Assembly: GCA_949128115.1 (NCBI GenBank)
Contig: OX421962.1
Span: 62,785,787 to 62,849,786 of the forward strand
DNA: 64,000 nucleotides
Direction of reading: 5' to 3'
Source: Anaspis maculata
Lineage: Eukaryota; Arthropoda; Insecta; Coleoptera; Scraptiidae
Position numbers and translations under genes: made by a program. The notes beneath the pieces are model-generated. The model ran no database searches, was not told where the DNA came from, and saw only the letters and a list, made by a program, of their open reading frames with translations. Shown here piece by piece: positions 24,401 to 34,761 of this stretch (positions within the stretch are counted from its first letter, which is position 1; each line of letters starts with the position of its first letter).

Positions 24401-26874
24401 AAACCTACAAGGTTAAAATCATGTACCTTATGACGTAAGTTTTGAGGCACCAGCTCCCTGTCCACTATTCTTGAAACGGAGAAAGAGTTCACATGTGTAG
24501 TTGCCAGGCAAAAGCCAATCATAGCTCTCCTTGCATAGCAACACCACATGAGAACTTTGTTCCCCGTTTCAAGAATAAGTCCCAGCAGTTGATTAGTATT
24601 CGCTATTTGTAGACCAGAGCTAGCAAAATCAAGAAAGGCACACTCCTATTTCTGCTAGATGAATTCCCAGATATAACGGTATCAATGCAAACACCTAACG
24701 TTAAAATTCCCAGTACAAAGCGCTTCTGCAAATTTGAGCACAGCAAACGGTTTAGACTCCACGCAACTTCAGCGTTTTGTACGATTGTATTTCTGTGTGT
24801 GCATGTATACGTACCTAGATGTATTTGCAATCTCTCGACTTGTTCCGCTCAAATATTGAAACAAAAAGCATTGATCCTTTTCATTTATACGAGCGAATTT
24901 GATTAAGTGGTCCTCCAGTTTATTTTTCTTTTACCGACACTGGAGAGTAATAACTTCCTCTACTGCCTGCAATAAACCCTTTTACATTTAATGGTTGTGC
25001 TGTAAATGGTGTGAGTGCAGGAAAAGGATAGCTAAAAGTAGTATTATTTGTTTTACACCCTCCACAGAGCACCATGGGGACGATATTCAGTCTTCGATCC
25101 AGGCGTCGGCAGGACACCTATTTGTCGCTGGAAATCGCAGGGACGGACCTGAAATTAATACATGCAGCTGCCAATGGGACGGATGTCGTTCGAATTCCGG
25201 CTGAACTCAGTGATGGCCTGTGGCACCAGATCGCGATAAGGTGAGGACATAGAGAATAAAGACTTTGCTGTCGCAACGCGACTTCGAAAATTTGCCAAAT
25301 GCAGAATGTCGATTGATGCGAGACTCGTAGATCCCAACAACAGGGTTATCATTTCAGTGCCGTCTGTTAATAATAATACTCGTATGATAAACAAATCTGG
25401 GGAATTATCCATAAAAGAAAAAGATGACGCCAGCAGAAGATCTTATTTTTAAGTAATATCACCATTTATGTCCCGCGTAAGCCTACAGGCGAATCAACGT
25501 AACAAAACTTCCATAGGTCATCTAGGTACTGCATTCAAAATCATACCTAACCTAAACAGTGAAAATAATTCACTTAATCACTTCTCAAAACTCCTTCCAG
25601 CTTCTTCCACCACATTTCATCCCCTGAAAACACGCGTTACTGAAGTACTTATATTCTACCGTGTAATCCTAACCATCCCAAATTGGGGTAGGCTGTGACA
25701 TAGTCAAATTCCGGGATGTAGAGCTGCTTTTCGCCAGGGCACAGCCTACCTCAATTCGGAATGATTTGGATCACACGGTATCTTCATTAGTTAAGAAAAT
25801 GTCTGGATATACTTGAAGTTAGACTACAATTCATAGTTCTAAATTCACTGCTCACGCATAAGCACTTTAGTATTTTTTGTAATCTCGTAATTTTTTTTTG
25901 CCAGTTGGTAGGTGGTAGGTACAGTTGCGATCGCATAAATGGAAACAGCAACTTGCGGTTTGTGTAAAAAGGTCTTTCCAGTCACATGGATCTTGACCGA
26001 CGTTATACTCACTCTAAGATAAACGGCAAGTGAGTATCAAGTCATCATTTACAAAAATGGAAGTCGATACCTACGATGTAGTTCAGGAGACACATTTGAT
26101 GATAAGACAGACAATCCAGTTTTCAAGTCAGTTTCAAATTTCAACGATGATTTTCCAAAATAAGTGACGAAATTTCTGCCGGGTTTTTCAACTAATAAGG
26201 TACTAAAGTGAAACAGTCATCTGCAGCATCCATCCGTTATCGTGTGCCACTGCTCGTAGTGCCAATCCAACTCTGCATTTTCTCCCCTCGCCCTAACTCC
26301 TAAGGCTTAATATTACAGCACAATTTATATTGGGTGCGTTTGTTGGATTCCAGCATTCGAGATGACAGCGTCGTAGACAGTTACGTGGATTGTGAGTGGT
26401 CCAGGACTGACATCCTCAGATCCCATACTCTGGAAATACCACAGGATTCGGATTTGATCATAGGATATTTGTTTACGGTAATAAAAGTTTTTTAATACTA
26501 GCGTGCCAAGTGCCTTTCCTTTCTCAATTTTCTAAACTCAATTCTCCAAGAAATGAGTATTTCTTTTTAACGACTGGATCTATTTTTGTAAAAGAACACA
26601 GACTTAAAATTGAGCAACTACCTAACCGTTCTGAGGATTTGTCAGTAAAAAGAGACATTTCTAAAAGAATTATTTCTTTCCACAGGGAGATCTGGAACAG
26701 CTATCCATTGTCGCAGATCCGAGACTCGTCAGTCTACAATGTTCCTCTTTACGTACACCCATCATCGATCCTACTGTCAAAGACATTGCCGAGGACTCGT
26801 CCGCTGTACAACAAAAGCCCTTGAAACAAGCTAAAAAAAAGCACTTCAAGGAAATTAGCAATAGCATACAATAA
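12261..26874 (+). CDS. TSPN / laminin-G-like domain protein, four exons, 5' incomplete
   Basis: Four exons (12261-12474, 25068-25240, 26354-26477, 26686-26874) join in phase with GT-AG borders to give 232 residues ending at TAA 26872-26874. The protein resembles the thrombospondin N-terminal-like (TSPN) fold of thrombospondins, NELL proteins and some collagens: PREFALFVTLRLQN, GTIFSLRSRRRQDTYLSLEI, a central LSDGLWHQIAISI, YVDCEW, DLIIGYLFTGDLEQLSI and LVSLQCSS. The last two cysteines probably form the conserved disulphide of this fold. The tail is only about 35 residues and Lys-rich. By family it should be secreted and bind matrix or cell-surface ligands. The first exon seen needs two bases from an upstream exon, so the signal peptide lies elsewhere. 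Which TSPN family it belongs to is not resolved. Confidence 0.8.
12752..13218. mobile_element. TACAGGG element with a half second TIR in the loop
   Basis: The ends are TACAGGGTGATTCAAAAGTG and CACTTTTGAACCACCTGTA, and the arms continue with 'gtcggacc', 'gtagagtgct' and 'ttggtccttcgatc'. A second TACAGGGTGAGCC sits at 12984 in the loop, without its right partner. The related copy at 20551-21104 has both inner ends. Confidence 0.8.
13356..15055. mobile_element. Concentric palindrome D
   Basis: Outer arms at about 13356-13528 and 14869-15055 (landmarks 'ttggaccgac', 'attctgttttcacagtt' and their inverses). Inside them an inner element starts TACAGGGTGAAGTG at 13529; its right end near 14868 is worn. 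Inner arms share 'gtgcaaaattgcag', 'ttcgaatcgaaagtctggttctg' and 'ctctgatgatggggag'. The centres of the outer and inner palindromes fall near 14200. Element E is a relative. Confidence 0.8.
15126..15163. repeat. AAATA-type microsatellite
   Basis: A run of AATAA/AAATA units between elements D and E. Confidence 0.8.
15164..15486. other. Unannotated spacer between D and E
   Basis: No inverted repeat or exon is recognised. An open minus frame of 138 codons (15171-15587) runs into the palindrome and has no family motif. Confidence 0.4.
15487..16766. mobile_element. Concentric palindrome E
   Basis: The inner element 15665-16591 starts TACAGGGTGGAATGTAAA and ends TTTACATTCCACCCTGTA. Around it lie outer arms of about 175 bp each ('aactgctcaacatttgaaatgtc', 'ccgattccgattttgttt' and their inverses). 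Inner centre 16128, outer centre about 16127. Both layers are related to the two layers of element D. Confidence 0.85.
16776..18140. other. Unannotated intron sequence
   Basis: No repeat border or coding signal is recognised. The 70-codon frame at 17571-17783 has no motif. Confidence 0.4.
18141..18234. mobile_element. 94-bp hairpin MITE
   Basis: Terminal arms ATTTCTAATTTAGGCAGGC and GCCTGCCTAAATTAGAAA. A related half, 'ctaatctaggcaggctgtgcc', lies at 12588-12608. Confidence 0.75.
18261..18329. repeat. CTGT/CCGT microsatellite
   Basis: Tandem GTCC and CTGT/GTGT units. Open frames across it are simple-sequence artefacts. Confidence 0.9.
18330..19696. other. Unannotated intron sequence
   Basis: No family is recognised. 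The 121-codon plus frame at 18505-18870 shows no domain. A short inverted pair of ACGTAACGTAAC-like stretches lies near 19605 and 19695. Confidence 0.4.
19697..19930 (-). pseudogene. Non-LTR retrotransposon reverse transcriptase fragment
   Basis: On the minus strand near 19733-19780 one frame reads GVSQGSILGPVLYTLG, the core motif of Jockey/CR1-like non-LTR reverse transcriptases. Upstream, in a different frame, is WNDGLLWAKKQLP ... SFLPEKPFQ, which matches the region normally preceding it. The frame change and short length show a dead fragment. Confidence 0.65.
20179..20221 (+). repeat. 12-bp tandem repeat, about 3.5 units
   Basis: The unit GCTGACGGCGAG is repeated three times and followed by a partial fourth. 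Confidence 0.9.
20240..20374. mobile_element. 135-bp MITE, copy 1
   Basis: Ends TACGGGGTGTTTATAA and TTATAAACACCTGGTA, flanked by TA. By eye it differs from the copy at 37274-37408 at four positions, with the same length. Confidence 0.9.
20551..21104. mobile_element. TACAGGG element with a complete inner TIR element in the loop
   Basis: Outer ends TACAGGGTAAGTCAAAAGTG and CACTTTTGAATCACTCTGTA. In the loop, an inner 106-bp hairpin (20779-20884) has ends CAGGGTGAGTCAT and ATGACTCACCCTGTA. The outer centre is at 20827.5 and the inner at 20831.5. Confidence 0.85.
21111..22698. mobile_element. 1.6-kb palindrome with duplicated arm modules
   Basis: Ends TACCGGGTGGGCCATAAAA and TTTTATGGCCCACCCGGTA. 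Each arm contains two copies of a module of about 350 bp ('gtcaaaaccaataatg', 'tatgaagga', 'agaccttcct', 'aggagcta'): direct copies near 21330 and 21680, inverted copies near 22020-22140 and 22380-22500. Confidence 0.85.
22699..23578. other. Unannotated intron sequence
   Basis: It contains a 69-codon frame (22817-23026) without a known motif, short CTAC/TAGG runs near 22990, and nothing else recognised. Confidence 0.4.
23579..24467. mobile_element. Palindromic element F
   Basis: Ends TATGGACAGGGAGCTGG and CCAGCTCCCTGTCCACTA, with arms of about 300 bp sharing 'acgtcataaggtacatg' twice. At its loop (24009-24055) is a 47-bp stretch bounded by TACAGGGTG and CACCCTGTA. A half copy lies at 49074-50095. 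Confidence 0.85.
24468..24577. mobile_element. 110-bp hairpin MITE next to F
   Basis: Terminal arms ATTCTTGAAACGG and CCGTTTCAAGAAT enclose a further partial inverted pair ('gagttcacatgtg' and 'cacatgagaac'). Confidence 0.7.
24578..25067. other. 3' part of the first TSPN intron
   Basis: It ends in a pyrimidine-rich tract and the acceptor CACCCTCCACAG. No other feature is seen. Confidence 0.6.
25068..25240 (+). CDS. TSPN gene, second visible exon
   Basis: Acceptor CCACAG ends at 25067; donor GTGAGG starts at 25241. 57 codons plus two bases: STMGTIFSLRSRRRQ ... AELSDGLWHQIAI. This carries the central sheet of the domain, including the characteristic D-G-x-WH motif. Confidence 0.88.
25657..25780. 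mobile_element. 124-bp MITE
   Basis: Ends TACCGTGTAATCC and GGATCACACGGTA, with an inner inverted pair GGTAGGCTGTG / CACAGCCTACC. It lies in the second TSPN intron. Confidence 0.8.
26354..26477 (+). CDS. TSPN gene, third visible exon
   Basis: Acceptor GGATTCCAG ends at 26353; donor GTAATA starts at 26478. One base plus 41 codons: IRDDSVVDSYVDCEW ... DSDLIIGYLFT. An upstream AG at 26314-26315 would give an in-frame stop, so this acceptor is preferred. Confidence 0.85.
26686..26874 (+). CDS. TSPN gene, terminal exon
   Basis: Acceptor TTTCCACAG ends at 26685. 62 codons and TAA: GDLEQLSIVADPRLVSLQCSS, then a short tail rich in Lys and Gln. AATAAA overlaps the stop (26870-26875). Confidence 0.85.
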   Translation, partial: GDLEQLSIVADPRLVSLQCSSLRTPIIDPTVKDIAEDSSAVQQKPLKQAKKKHFKEISNSIQ

Positions 26875-27179
26875 AAAAAAAAGATATCTAATAATGAAAG
26901 TGATATACACTAAAATTGTATAAAAATTTAGAGAGAACAATCAGAAAAACTGTTTTTAAAAATTGTAAAAATTGAATGTTTAATGTTGTAGGAATTTACA
27001 TAGTCTAGTCTTTGTTTCTGTTGTTACCGTAATACTTACATAATAATTTTTTATACTGATAGTACTGATACTACTGAATATCTTACTTTCAATCTATACG
27101 ACACGGATGTGTTTAATCTAATTATTTATTTAATTTATTGACAAATTGTTGTACCTGCATGACAATAGGCACTTGTTAA

Positions 27180-27230
27180 AATAAAACACTGTTTTATTAT
27201 GTATGATGTGTTTTAGAAATCGACAATAAA
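27180..27230 (+). terminator. Candidate polyadenylation signals of the TSPN gene
   Basis: AATAAA occurs at 27180-27185 and 27225-27230, about 300-350 nt after the stop, in addition to the one overlapping the stop codon. Confidence 0.5.
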
Positions 27231-27774
27231 ATTCAAATTACTTAAAGTTGAAGATGATTGCGCTGAAAAATAGATAAATTAATATGATTGGTGATACTAT
27301 ACCTGTTATAGGTACCTACCTACTTTAATTTTAAGTTCTTGTTGAAATGTTAAATTCGCAATGACTGTTACATGTTTTGTGTTCATTTATGTAATACTGT
27401 AACTGCCATCTTGACATCGAGCCCCAGAGGTCCATGTCGGCTGGAATAAGAGAAATTACTGATATAATCTCATTTTGTCAAAAACCAAAAAAAAAATAAG
27501 ATGGTGAAGTATTTATCTATTTATAAAATGTAAATAAACATTATTTCATTTTCGAGTTTTATTGTGTAATTCCATAATCTCTGAAATGATGAAATAAGTA
27601 TTAGGACAAAAGAAAACTAAGATTCAACGAAATTATTTATAATGTTTCTCAAAAAATCTTTAAATAATTTCAGGGCTTTTTCCATTAAAGTGAGCTATAG
27701 AAAAATTTGCTTGTGTTGATGCGAAGCCAAGGACGCCATATAATTGACTTTTCCAATTTTAGAAGAAAAAATGG
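27231..27774. other. Intergenic AT-rich spacer
   Basis: Nothing is recognised beyond further AATAAA-like stretches near 27530. Confidence 0.5.
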
Positions 27775-28458
27775 AGTTCAAAGTGATTTTTCAAAAATTC
27801 CCGGGAAATTGAAAAAAAATTGTTGGAAGATGTTCAAGAACCAGTTACCTCTTGTTTAAAAAAAAACATGGTGGAAATCTGTTCACGAGACAATAAGTTG
27901 GAGAATTTGCAATTTTTCCAGAGAAGAAAACTCGAAAATCGTGGGTCCGTTTTCAGAAGTTTTTTCTCCAAAAATTAATTCGATATTTTCTACAACCTCC
28001 ATTCCCAACATGTTTCCACCTAAAATGAATATGGGGCTCAACGCATGTCGAAGTTTGCACTGGTGTAATTTGAAATTCACGGAATGTGTAAATTTCATTT
28101 TGAAAAAATTATCGTCGGAAAACCGGAACCGTTACAATTTTGAAAATAGGTCTACATGACGCCCAATCCAATCTACTTTCGATATCAGTTGGAGCTATCC
28201 GAAAAAAGTCTATCTTTGAGTAGGAATGAATTTTTGAGTGGAGTCCTGCATCAAAAGCAAATCCTTCTGGTCCGGGTGGCCGGTCGGGTGAGAGTCCCTC
28301 TTGGATAGCAACGGCTAGGTGAAATTCATAACGCTGGACAGGAAAATTGTGGACAATTGCAGATGCAGACATAATTTGACTATTCTGTTTTGTTGCTCCC
28401 TGTTAAATTCGGTTCCAATCCATCGGATAGATAGATAGGATAGATTTGGAATATTGTA
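27775..28458 (+). mobile_element. Repeat family P, copy 1 (left piece)
   Basis: Parallel to 51440-52085: shared 'ttcgcgggataaaaagtt'-like stretch, 'aaaaccgg', 'gacgcccaatccaat', 'ttttgagtggagtcctgcat'. The complete copy at 51031-52317 has hAT-type ends. This copy is split by element B and resumes at about 29570. Confidence 0.8.
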
Positions 28459-29447
28459 TACAGGCTGGCCCAACGAAGACAGAACAGAGGGGCTTTCGGG
28501 CATTTCACCTCATTTTTTTTTAAAAAGCTCGACCAGGTTAATTTTTTATTGAGGGGGACATCTGAAACATACATTGGTGGATTTATATCTTTAGCCCCCT
28601 CACCCCCACCCACTCCAACTTCGAAGTTTCAAATGACTTTGCGATAGATCAAATTGAAGAAAATTAAATTCTCTTTCTGAAAAAATATTTCTATAATTTT
28701 CAACCCCACCCCCCTTTTTCCTACAATTGTCAAAGTTATTCCAATATAATGTTTTTGATCTTTTAATTCTCTTCAGTACAGTCAACGTTATCCTGCACAG
28801 CATCGAGAAAGAAAATTTTCTGTATAAAAAGTGCCACCCAAATTCACCCCTTCACTCCCCCACCTCAACTTCAAAATCTAAAATGACACTACCTACTTTG
28901 TGATACATCAAATCGAAGGGAATTTAATTCTCTTCCTGAATAAAATATTTTCAGAATTTTCCAAAAACCCCTTTTCACCCCTAAAATACACCGAATGTTC
29001 AATTTATCAGGAGAGGAGTTGAAAATTTCAAAAAAATAGTTTTCAGAAAGAAAAATCAATTTCCTTTTATTCGATAAAGGGGTGAATTTGGGTAACATTT
29101 TTCTCCACCGAAAATTTTCTCCTTAGATGCTATTTAGGATGACGCTGATTAAATTGAAGAGAATTGAGGGGTCGAGGATAAAAATGGGACAGTCAGAGAA
29201 ATTTAGGAAGATGAGGGTAGGGTTGAAAATTTTGAAAATATATTTTCCAGAAAAAGAATTTGATTCTCTTTGATTTGATGTACATATCGCAAAGTAGATG
29301 TGTGAAGGCGCTGAAGACAGAAATTTGCCAATGTATGTTTCAGATGTCCCCCTCGATATAAAAATCGACCTGTCTGAGCTTTTTTCGAAAAAATGGTGTG
29401 AAATACCCGAAAACCCCTTTGTTCTGTTTTCGTTGGGCCATCCTGTA
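28459..29447. mobile_element. TIR element B (same family as A)
   Basis: Starts TACAGGCTGGCCCAACG and ends CGTTGGGCCATCCTGTA. The core is parallel to A and C. It lies inside copy 1 of family P. Confidence 0.85.
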
Positions 29448-29569
29448 TATATTTTTTCCATTGGGTGTTTATGGGCGCATCAAGTACTAGCTCATTAGCG
29501 CCCTTGCGGTGACTTCCTCCGTTTCAGTTTCACCCTTTTTCCCTTGACGTGCCCGCTCGGTTAGTACGC

Positions 29570-29935
29570 ACCATTTTGAATAATTGAATGGTGAAGTTTT
29601 GAACTTTGACATTTTTTTTATTATTTGACAGATGACAGTGATAGTGACACTTCTGTTCAACAGGTGACAGCCAGAAACTAATGGGCTCATTCCACACACA
29701 CAGAAAAACCATGTCCGCATACCAATTTTCAAGTCGATCAACGGTTCGGCAGTTATCGTGGAAGATTACAGATAGACGTACAGACCGACAGACAGACATC
29801 ATTCTGGAAATGGTCTTAATCGCTTCGGAGGACCTCAAAATAGATATATCCGTTAAATCTCAAAACTTTTTTCTGCACGATTACAATATTTTCCCTTCCG
29901 TGTTCGTGGAGGGAGGAAGTGAAAAACTCAATGCC
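29570..29935 (+). mobile_element. Repeat family P, copy 1 (right piece)
   Basis: Resumes with 'ttttgaactttgacattttt' and 'ttatttgacagatgacag', then a segment parallel (inverted) to 43110-43400, including the stretch of CAGA/GACC units near 29775-29795. The 120 bp before it (29448-29569) include 'tgggtgtttatgggcgcatc', also seen inverted near 59865. Confidence 0.75.
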
Positions 29936-29957
29936 ACTGACATCTCATCAAAATAGT

Positions 29958-30090
29958 ATAGTGTGTGGTTAGTACAGAAAGTGCCATACTCCTGGCCGAC
30001 GACGAAACCTCGCAGTCGCCGGGGCGCCAGCCGAGGCCTGCAACCGGCGGAGGCCTGGAAGTCACTTTCTGTACGAACAGCACACACTAT
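29958..30090. mobile_element. Hairpin MITE with GC-rich loop
   Basis: Arms ATAGTGTGTG ... GTACAGAAAGTG and CACTTTCTGTAC ... CACACACTAT. The 65-bp loop is strongly GC-rich (GGCGCC, CCGGCGG), unlike its surroundings. Confidence 0.75.
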
Positions 30091-30225
30091 TTTTTAGCCG
30101 ATACAGTGAGGTAGTTACACCTATCAAAATGATAGATTTGAAAGCCATGTATTTCATTTATAATAATTCAATAATGACATCGATCTATCTGTCAGTGGAT
30201 CTATCAAAGTATATGGAACTTTCTT

Positions 30226-30275
30226 TCTGGCCGGCGGCCAGAAAATATTCAATAATCCTGGCCGGCGGCCAGAAA
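30226..30275. repeat. Pair of near-palindromic GC-rich 15-mers
   Basis: CTGGCCGGCGGCCAG occurs twice, about 30 bp apart, in AT-rich DNA. Confidence 0.8.
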
Positions 30276-30299
30276 GTTTTTCCCCGTACTGTTATTTTT

Positions 30300-33056
30300 C
30301 GTTACTGGGGTCACTAAAGCAATCGTTCATTTTGTGGGCTGGTAGTAGACTAGAAAATCACTTCTTTCTCTCTGATCGGCTAAAAAATCACTTTTTTCTT
30401 TCTGATCGGCAAAAAAATATTATCGACCAAATTTAACTTAGTAAAATGGGTCAACCTTTTCATTCTTTCTTACATTAGAAATACCTCAACAGAAATGAGA
30501 ATGCACGATTTTCAAGCTACTCAGTTGCTACTGCACCAACGAGACCTACCAACGACTACCAGCTTTGCAAGAGCAAATTTTATTTCTGCTTTTCTTCTGA
30601 ATTTTGGGTAATTTTCACAAACATATTTTTACCATGAGATTTTTCAACGTGAAAATATTTTCCTATCGGCAGAAAAATTTTTAGTAGGTGGAGAAATTGA
30701 GAAAGATATTTTTGGCTGAGGTGAACTAGCGGCTGACCGTTAACTCTCACTTACGCCAACAACCCTGATTCAACATCGGCGAAATAAGACTCAATTCTTT
30801 AAAAAATATTTACTAATAAATCTTTGGGAAAATATAAAATTAAACAATATAATATATTATAATATTCAGATCTAAAGACAACAAGCTGAAAAAAAAATGT
30901 TATTTACAAGGTGTTTTCATAGAAACTATACATAATTACAATTCACAAATACATGGTTTCACTCCAAGAAACAATAATAATAGTTCGTAATTAGGCAATT
31001 CAACTTAGTAGTAACCCTGAATAATTTTTATCTACAGCATTTTAACAATAATTATATTTAACATTTATTTAGGTACCCGTATTCTTTTCGAACTACGGCA
31101 GTCAAAATTTAATTAGGCATGTTCTTATGTTTCAACATATTATAATTTAGGCAAGGATCGTACAAAAGTCATCCTAAAATATTTTTATTGAAGTAGGTAA
31201 AGGCAAAAAAATGTTGTCGTGTGTCAAATAACCTGTGATTTTCCGATTTTCTCCTTTCCCAAAGTGTCTTACGGCCTTTGGGCCTACTTAACGCACGGCC
31301 AGAATATTTTGCTCGTAGGTAAGGCCTGTACATTAAAGACAACTTTTTTATGTGCCTATATGAGACACTCTTTTTTCAACAAATATCGAGACAAATATGT
31401 TTTATTTCCAATGTCACATTTAATTAGAAAAGTTGACTTCTTAGAATTCAAGGAAGATGATGTTGTTTTATTAGTAAAATGCAGAAGCACTTCACCTTTT
31501 TTGAAACCTGGTCAAATTTGTAATAGGTACCTATGTGTAAGGTATCTCATATTTGGCACTGTCTCACAAACACATTTGCAACTCTTCACCCTATACCCAC
31601 GTATAGTATTTCACTCTTCCAACATGACAGTCAAATGATTGATTATTATGATCATGGTCCATTTTTTCACATGTTGCGAAGATTGGTGTAGACTTTTCTT
31701 ACGTCACGAAAGCAAATACAATCTTGTTTCAACACTTTTCTACCCGCCTTTAGTGATGGAAGGACGAATTTTAGCTTCTTGGTTTAGAAAAGGTCGTTAA
31801 CTGATATATTACAAAAATTCTACATACCTACCTACTTACTTAATTCTAAAATTTGATCACAAATGACTGAATAATCACAATGCTCAATGAAAATTTGATG
31901 GATGACTCAATTTAGGAACACGAAGTATTGGCAATAAATAACTCTCTGGGGAGAAGAAAAAGCGCTCCGTTAATACCTATAGTAGAAGAAAACCGCGCGC
32001 TTATTCATTTATAAGCATTTCCTTTTTAGAACAAAAACTCGGTATAGACGGTGGCTGGCGGCTGGCTGGAGGCGGTGTCGTCTGGCAGTCATTTTCACCA
32101 CCACACAGCGGTTCTTAATTTCCTCATTTCGAATAATCCGTTTATGAGCGGCTACATCCCTTCGCATTAAATTGCGCACAGCAGAGTTGGTACAATTTCC
32201 AGTTTATTCAAAGGAGACGGCCAAATTGTTAATGTGGAAATTTCGTTTTGTAACAAAACAATAATTACATTTTGTCATTTTCTGCAGATGCGTTAAAAAT
32301 AACACATCATTCCCTGGCATGTGAGTACCTACTTTTATATCTAACTAATCGACTTTTAAATCCTTCCTGCACAGCAGGAGTTTTCACTTTTCACACGGCA
32401 TTTTATGAATTGCTGTTGCTGAACATTTCATTATTCAGAAACTAACTCACGTAACAGTCATTTAATGCATTTATTGCTTTATTGGGAGTCTCTATTAGCA
32501 AAAATCATTTTCATAGTTGAACGCATTTAGGAAGAGGTAAGAGAAATTTTTCTTCTCAACGGAATGTTTGGCTTATTCATGCTTCTTAATATTTCTAAAC
32601 ATAGGCAGTGATAATTTTTATTTGAGTTTCGGTTTCCAATTTTCTAATATCATAAACATTTCGCATGGCTAGCATGTTCGAAAAAGATGAAAAGAAATAA
32701 AGCCTACAGGCTGAATTTCAAGTCCGACTTGCACCCGATACCTACAAAGTTGCACGCTGTCAAAATGTCAAAGCGTTAGATTTTGATTCCGATTTATATC
32801 ATCTCTGAGCTTCAAGTTGATCAATTGTAGAATGTCTTCACTCCCATTTTCGTTCTCCACTCGGTTCTCCATTTGCCATGGGTCTGTTTCAGGGTTAGAC
32901 CCTGGAGGAGACTGCAAATCGACGTGAAAGTTGACTTTTTTTTTGACGTTTGACGCAACTTTGCATCAGTTGCTAGTCGGACTTGAAATTCAGCCCTAAG
33001 AGACTAGGCGAGTATGTGAAAAATAACGTTTCTCCAGTGTACAAGCAGGCGTTTCC
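30300..33056. other. Intergenic sequence between the two genes
   Basis: AT-rich. A 139-codon plus frame at 31219-31638 has no recognisable domain. An extended inverted repeat such as those elsewhere is not seen. TACAGGGTGTTTCAG at 33057 is a single element end with no partner found. Confidence 0.4.
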
Positions 33057-33170
33057 ATACAGGGTGTTTCAGTTTTATTCGAGCGAATTTTTATGGTAGA
33101 TTCCTAGTCGTCCATCTATTTCGCTTCGCTTTCTAAGAAAGATATAGTAGCTAACGCCAAAAAAAGGGTT

Positions 33171-33313
33171 TTATGGTGCGATTCTTTGAAAAATTACATT
33201 CCATAAAGGTTCTGTTACGTTGTTATTACGTACCTAGGCAACAGCCAATGGCCGACACGAATTTTTACATAACCGAGCGTTTATGGAATGTTATTTTTCA
33301 CAGAATAGCACTA
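33171..33313. mobile_element. 143-bp hairpin MITE, copy 1
   Basis: Arms GTGCGATTCTTTGAAAAATT ... CATTCCATAAA and TTTATGGAATG ... AGAATAGCAC. A second copy lies at 63472-63575. Confidence 0.75.
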
Positions 33314-33873
33314 TTAGTAAACACTTTATACTATGTTTCCATGACGGATCAAAATCGATTTGAAATAGTATTTTTCGATACAAGAGCGCGTTTTCAGGCC
33401 CTAAGCCTCGTTTGCCATCATGAGGCGTAGCCGAATGCTGCAAAAGAGGCTGATGAGGGTCTGAAAAAGCTCAGCGCTCGTGTGTCAAACAACGTTCTTC
33501 GTAATCGTTCCTTAAATTGAGAGAAAACTCAAATTTCTTGTAAATTTTGACACTACTTTGACAAATGTCAGGCTAGATACATAAACTGCAAAACTTATAT
33601 TTTTGATTGTGTATCACTTTGCGCGTTATGTTTATGTATCTATGAAACAATTACGAAAACGGTATTGGTTTCACACAGGTACTAGCCACATGTGAACGAC
33701 CAATAAAACGGGTACACAAATCTCAAGCTCGATACGGAAAATACTGGGATCGTATCGTATTGGGATCGGATCGGATCACTACTCATGGAAACGTATTCAG
33801 ATTAGATCGAGACATGCGCACATCCAAAAGTCACTTTTGACGGGGCTTTTTTCTTCGGGTTCAAGGTGTGTTA

Positions 33874-34391
33874 TACAGGGTGTTTCAGCGATGATAGCAA
33901 AAAATTCAATTGTGAGTAGATTTCGTCAATATATGACGAAAACCTCTATACTATTTTGCAAAGTTCGGCCTAATGACGAAAATACAGCTCTTCAAAGTTC
34001 ACTTTTTTTGGATTTGGAAAAATTTTAACTCAGGAACGTTTCGACAAATTTAGTTTTAATTCAGCATAAGTAAACTTTTCTTCGGATGCTTCTAAAATAT
34101 TGACCCTCATAACTCCTACACCCTACACCACTAATTGGATTCTTTCAAAATTTGGCAGGTCGGTAGATAGTTTATTAGTTTCGACAAATCAGTCATGCTG
34201 AATTTGAGTTGATTTTGTCGAAACGTCACTGAGTTGAAAAATTTTGCAATCTGAAAAAAGTCTACTTTGAAAGACTGTATCTTCGTTATTAGGCCGAACT
34301 TTGCAAAATAGTATATCATAGGTTTCCGTCATATTTTGACAAGATCTACCCACAGTTAATTCTTTTGCTATCATCGCTGAAACACCCTGTA
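33874..34391. mobile_element. 518-bp TACAGGG element
   Basis: Ends TACAGGGTGTTTCAGCGATG and CATCGCTGAAACACCCTGTA are perfect inverses over 20 bp. The arms continue through 'tttgcaaagttcggcc' and 'acgtttcgacaaa'. Confidence 0.92.
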
Positions 34392-34620
34392 GAAAAAGGA
34401 AACCAATAAATAACGATGGATAAAATAGCTGTTTCATCTGATTCGCAAGTTTTTTGCAAAGTTAGGGTCAGACTTTACGTCAAAACTTCCAAATGTTCGT
34501 AAGAAGAATTCAAATCGATTTGAATGAGAATTCAAACCATCAATCATCAATCATGAGAAAAACTTACGACCACTTGTGACCATTACGTATTCAATCCCAG
34601 TTCCGTTTTTAATAGATTTT

Positions 34621-34761
34621 ATAGCGTTTTCTAGTCACTAAAACCGAGCTAGTTCAGCTCGAAAATAGCTATCAGTGATTGGCCAGGAATTTTCGAGGGC
34701 CAATCGAATCCCCTGATTTTAGAGCTGAACTGGTTCGGTTCTGGTGACTCGAAAACGCTAT
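34621..34761. mobile_element. 141-bp hairpin MITE
   Basis: Arms ATAGCGTTTTCTAGTCAC and GTGACTCGAAAACGCTAT, with further pairing of GTTCAGCTC with GAGCTGAAC. Confidence 0.85.

Larger units (their letters stand above)
12475..25067. other. 12.6-kb intron of the TSPN gene
   Basis: It is filled with palindromic elements, listed separately. Phase 0 on both sides and a smooth protein junction (LRLQN-STMGT) mean no extra exon is required between them. Confidence 0.7.

Noticed and set aside
26316..26353. Use of the earlier acceptor AG at 26314-26315 for the third TSPN exon
   Set aside because: In the phase set by the previous exon it gives an in-frame stop; the acceptor ending at 26353 restores the domain.
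29123..29461. 112-codon minus frame
   Set aside because: Lies within the inverted arm of element B and is repeated in non-coding copies.
31219..31638. 139-codon open frame on the plus strand
   Set aside because: No domain or signal peptide, and no splice context; plausible by chance in 64 kb.
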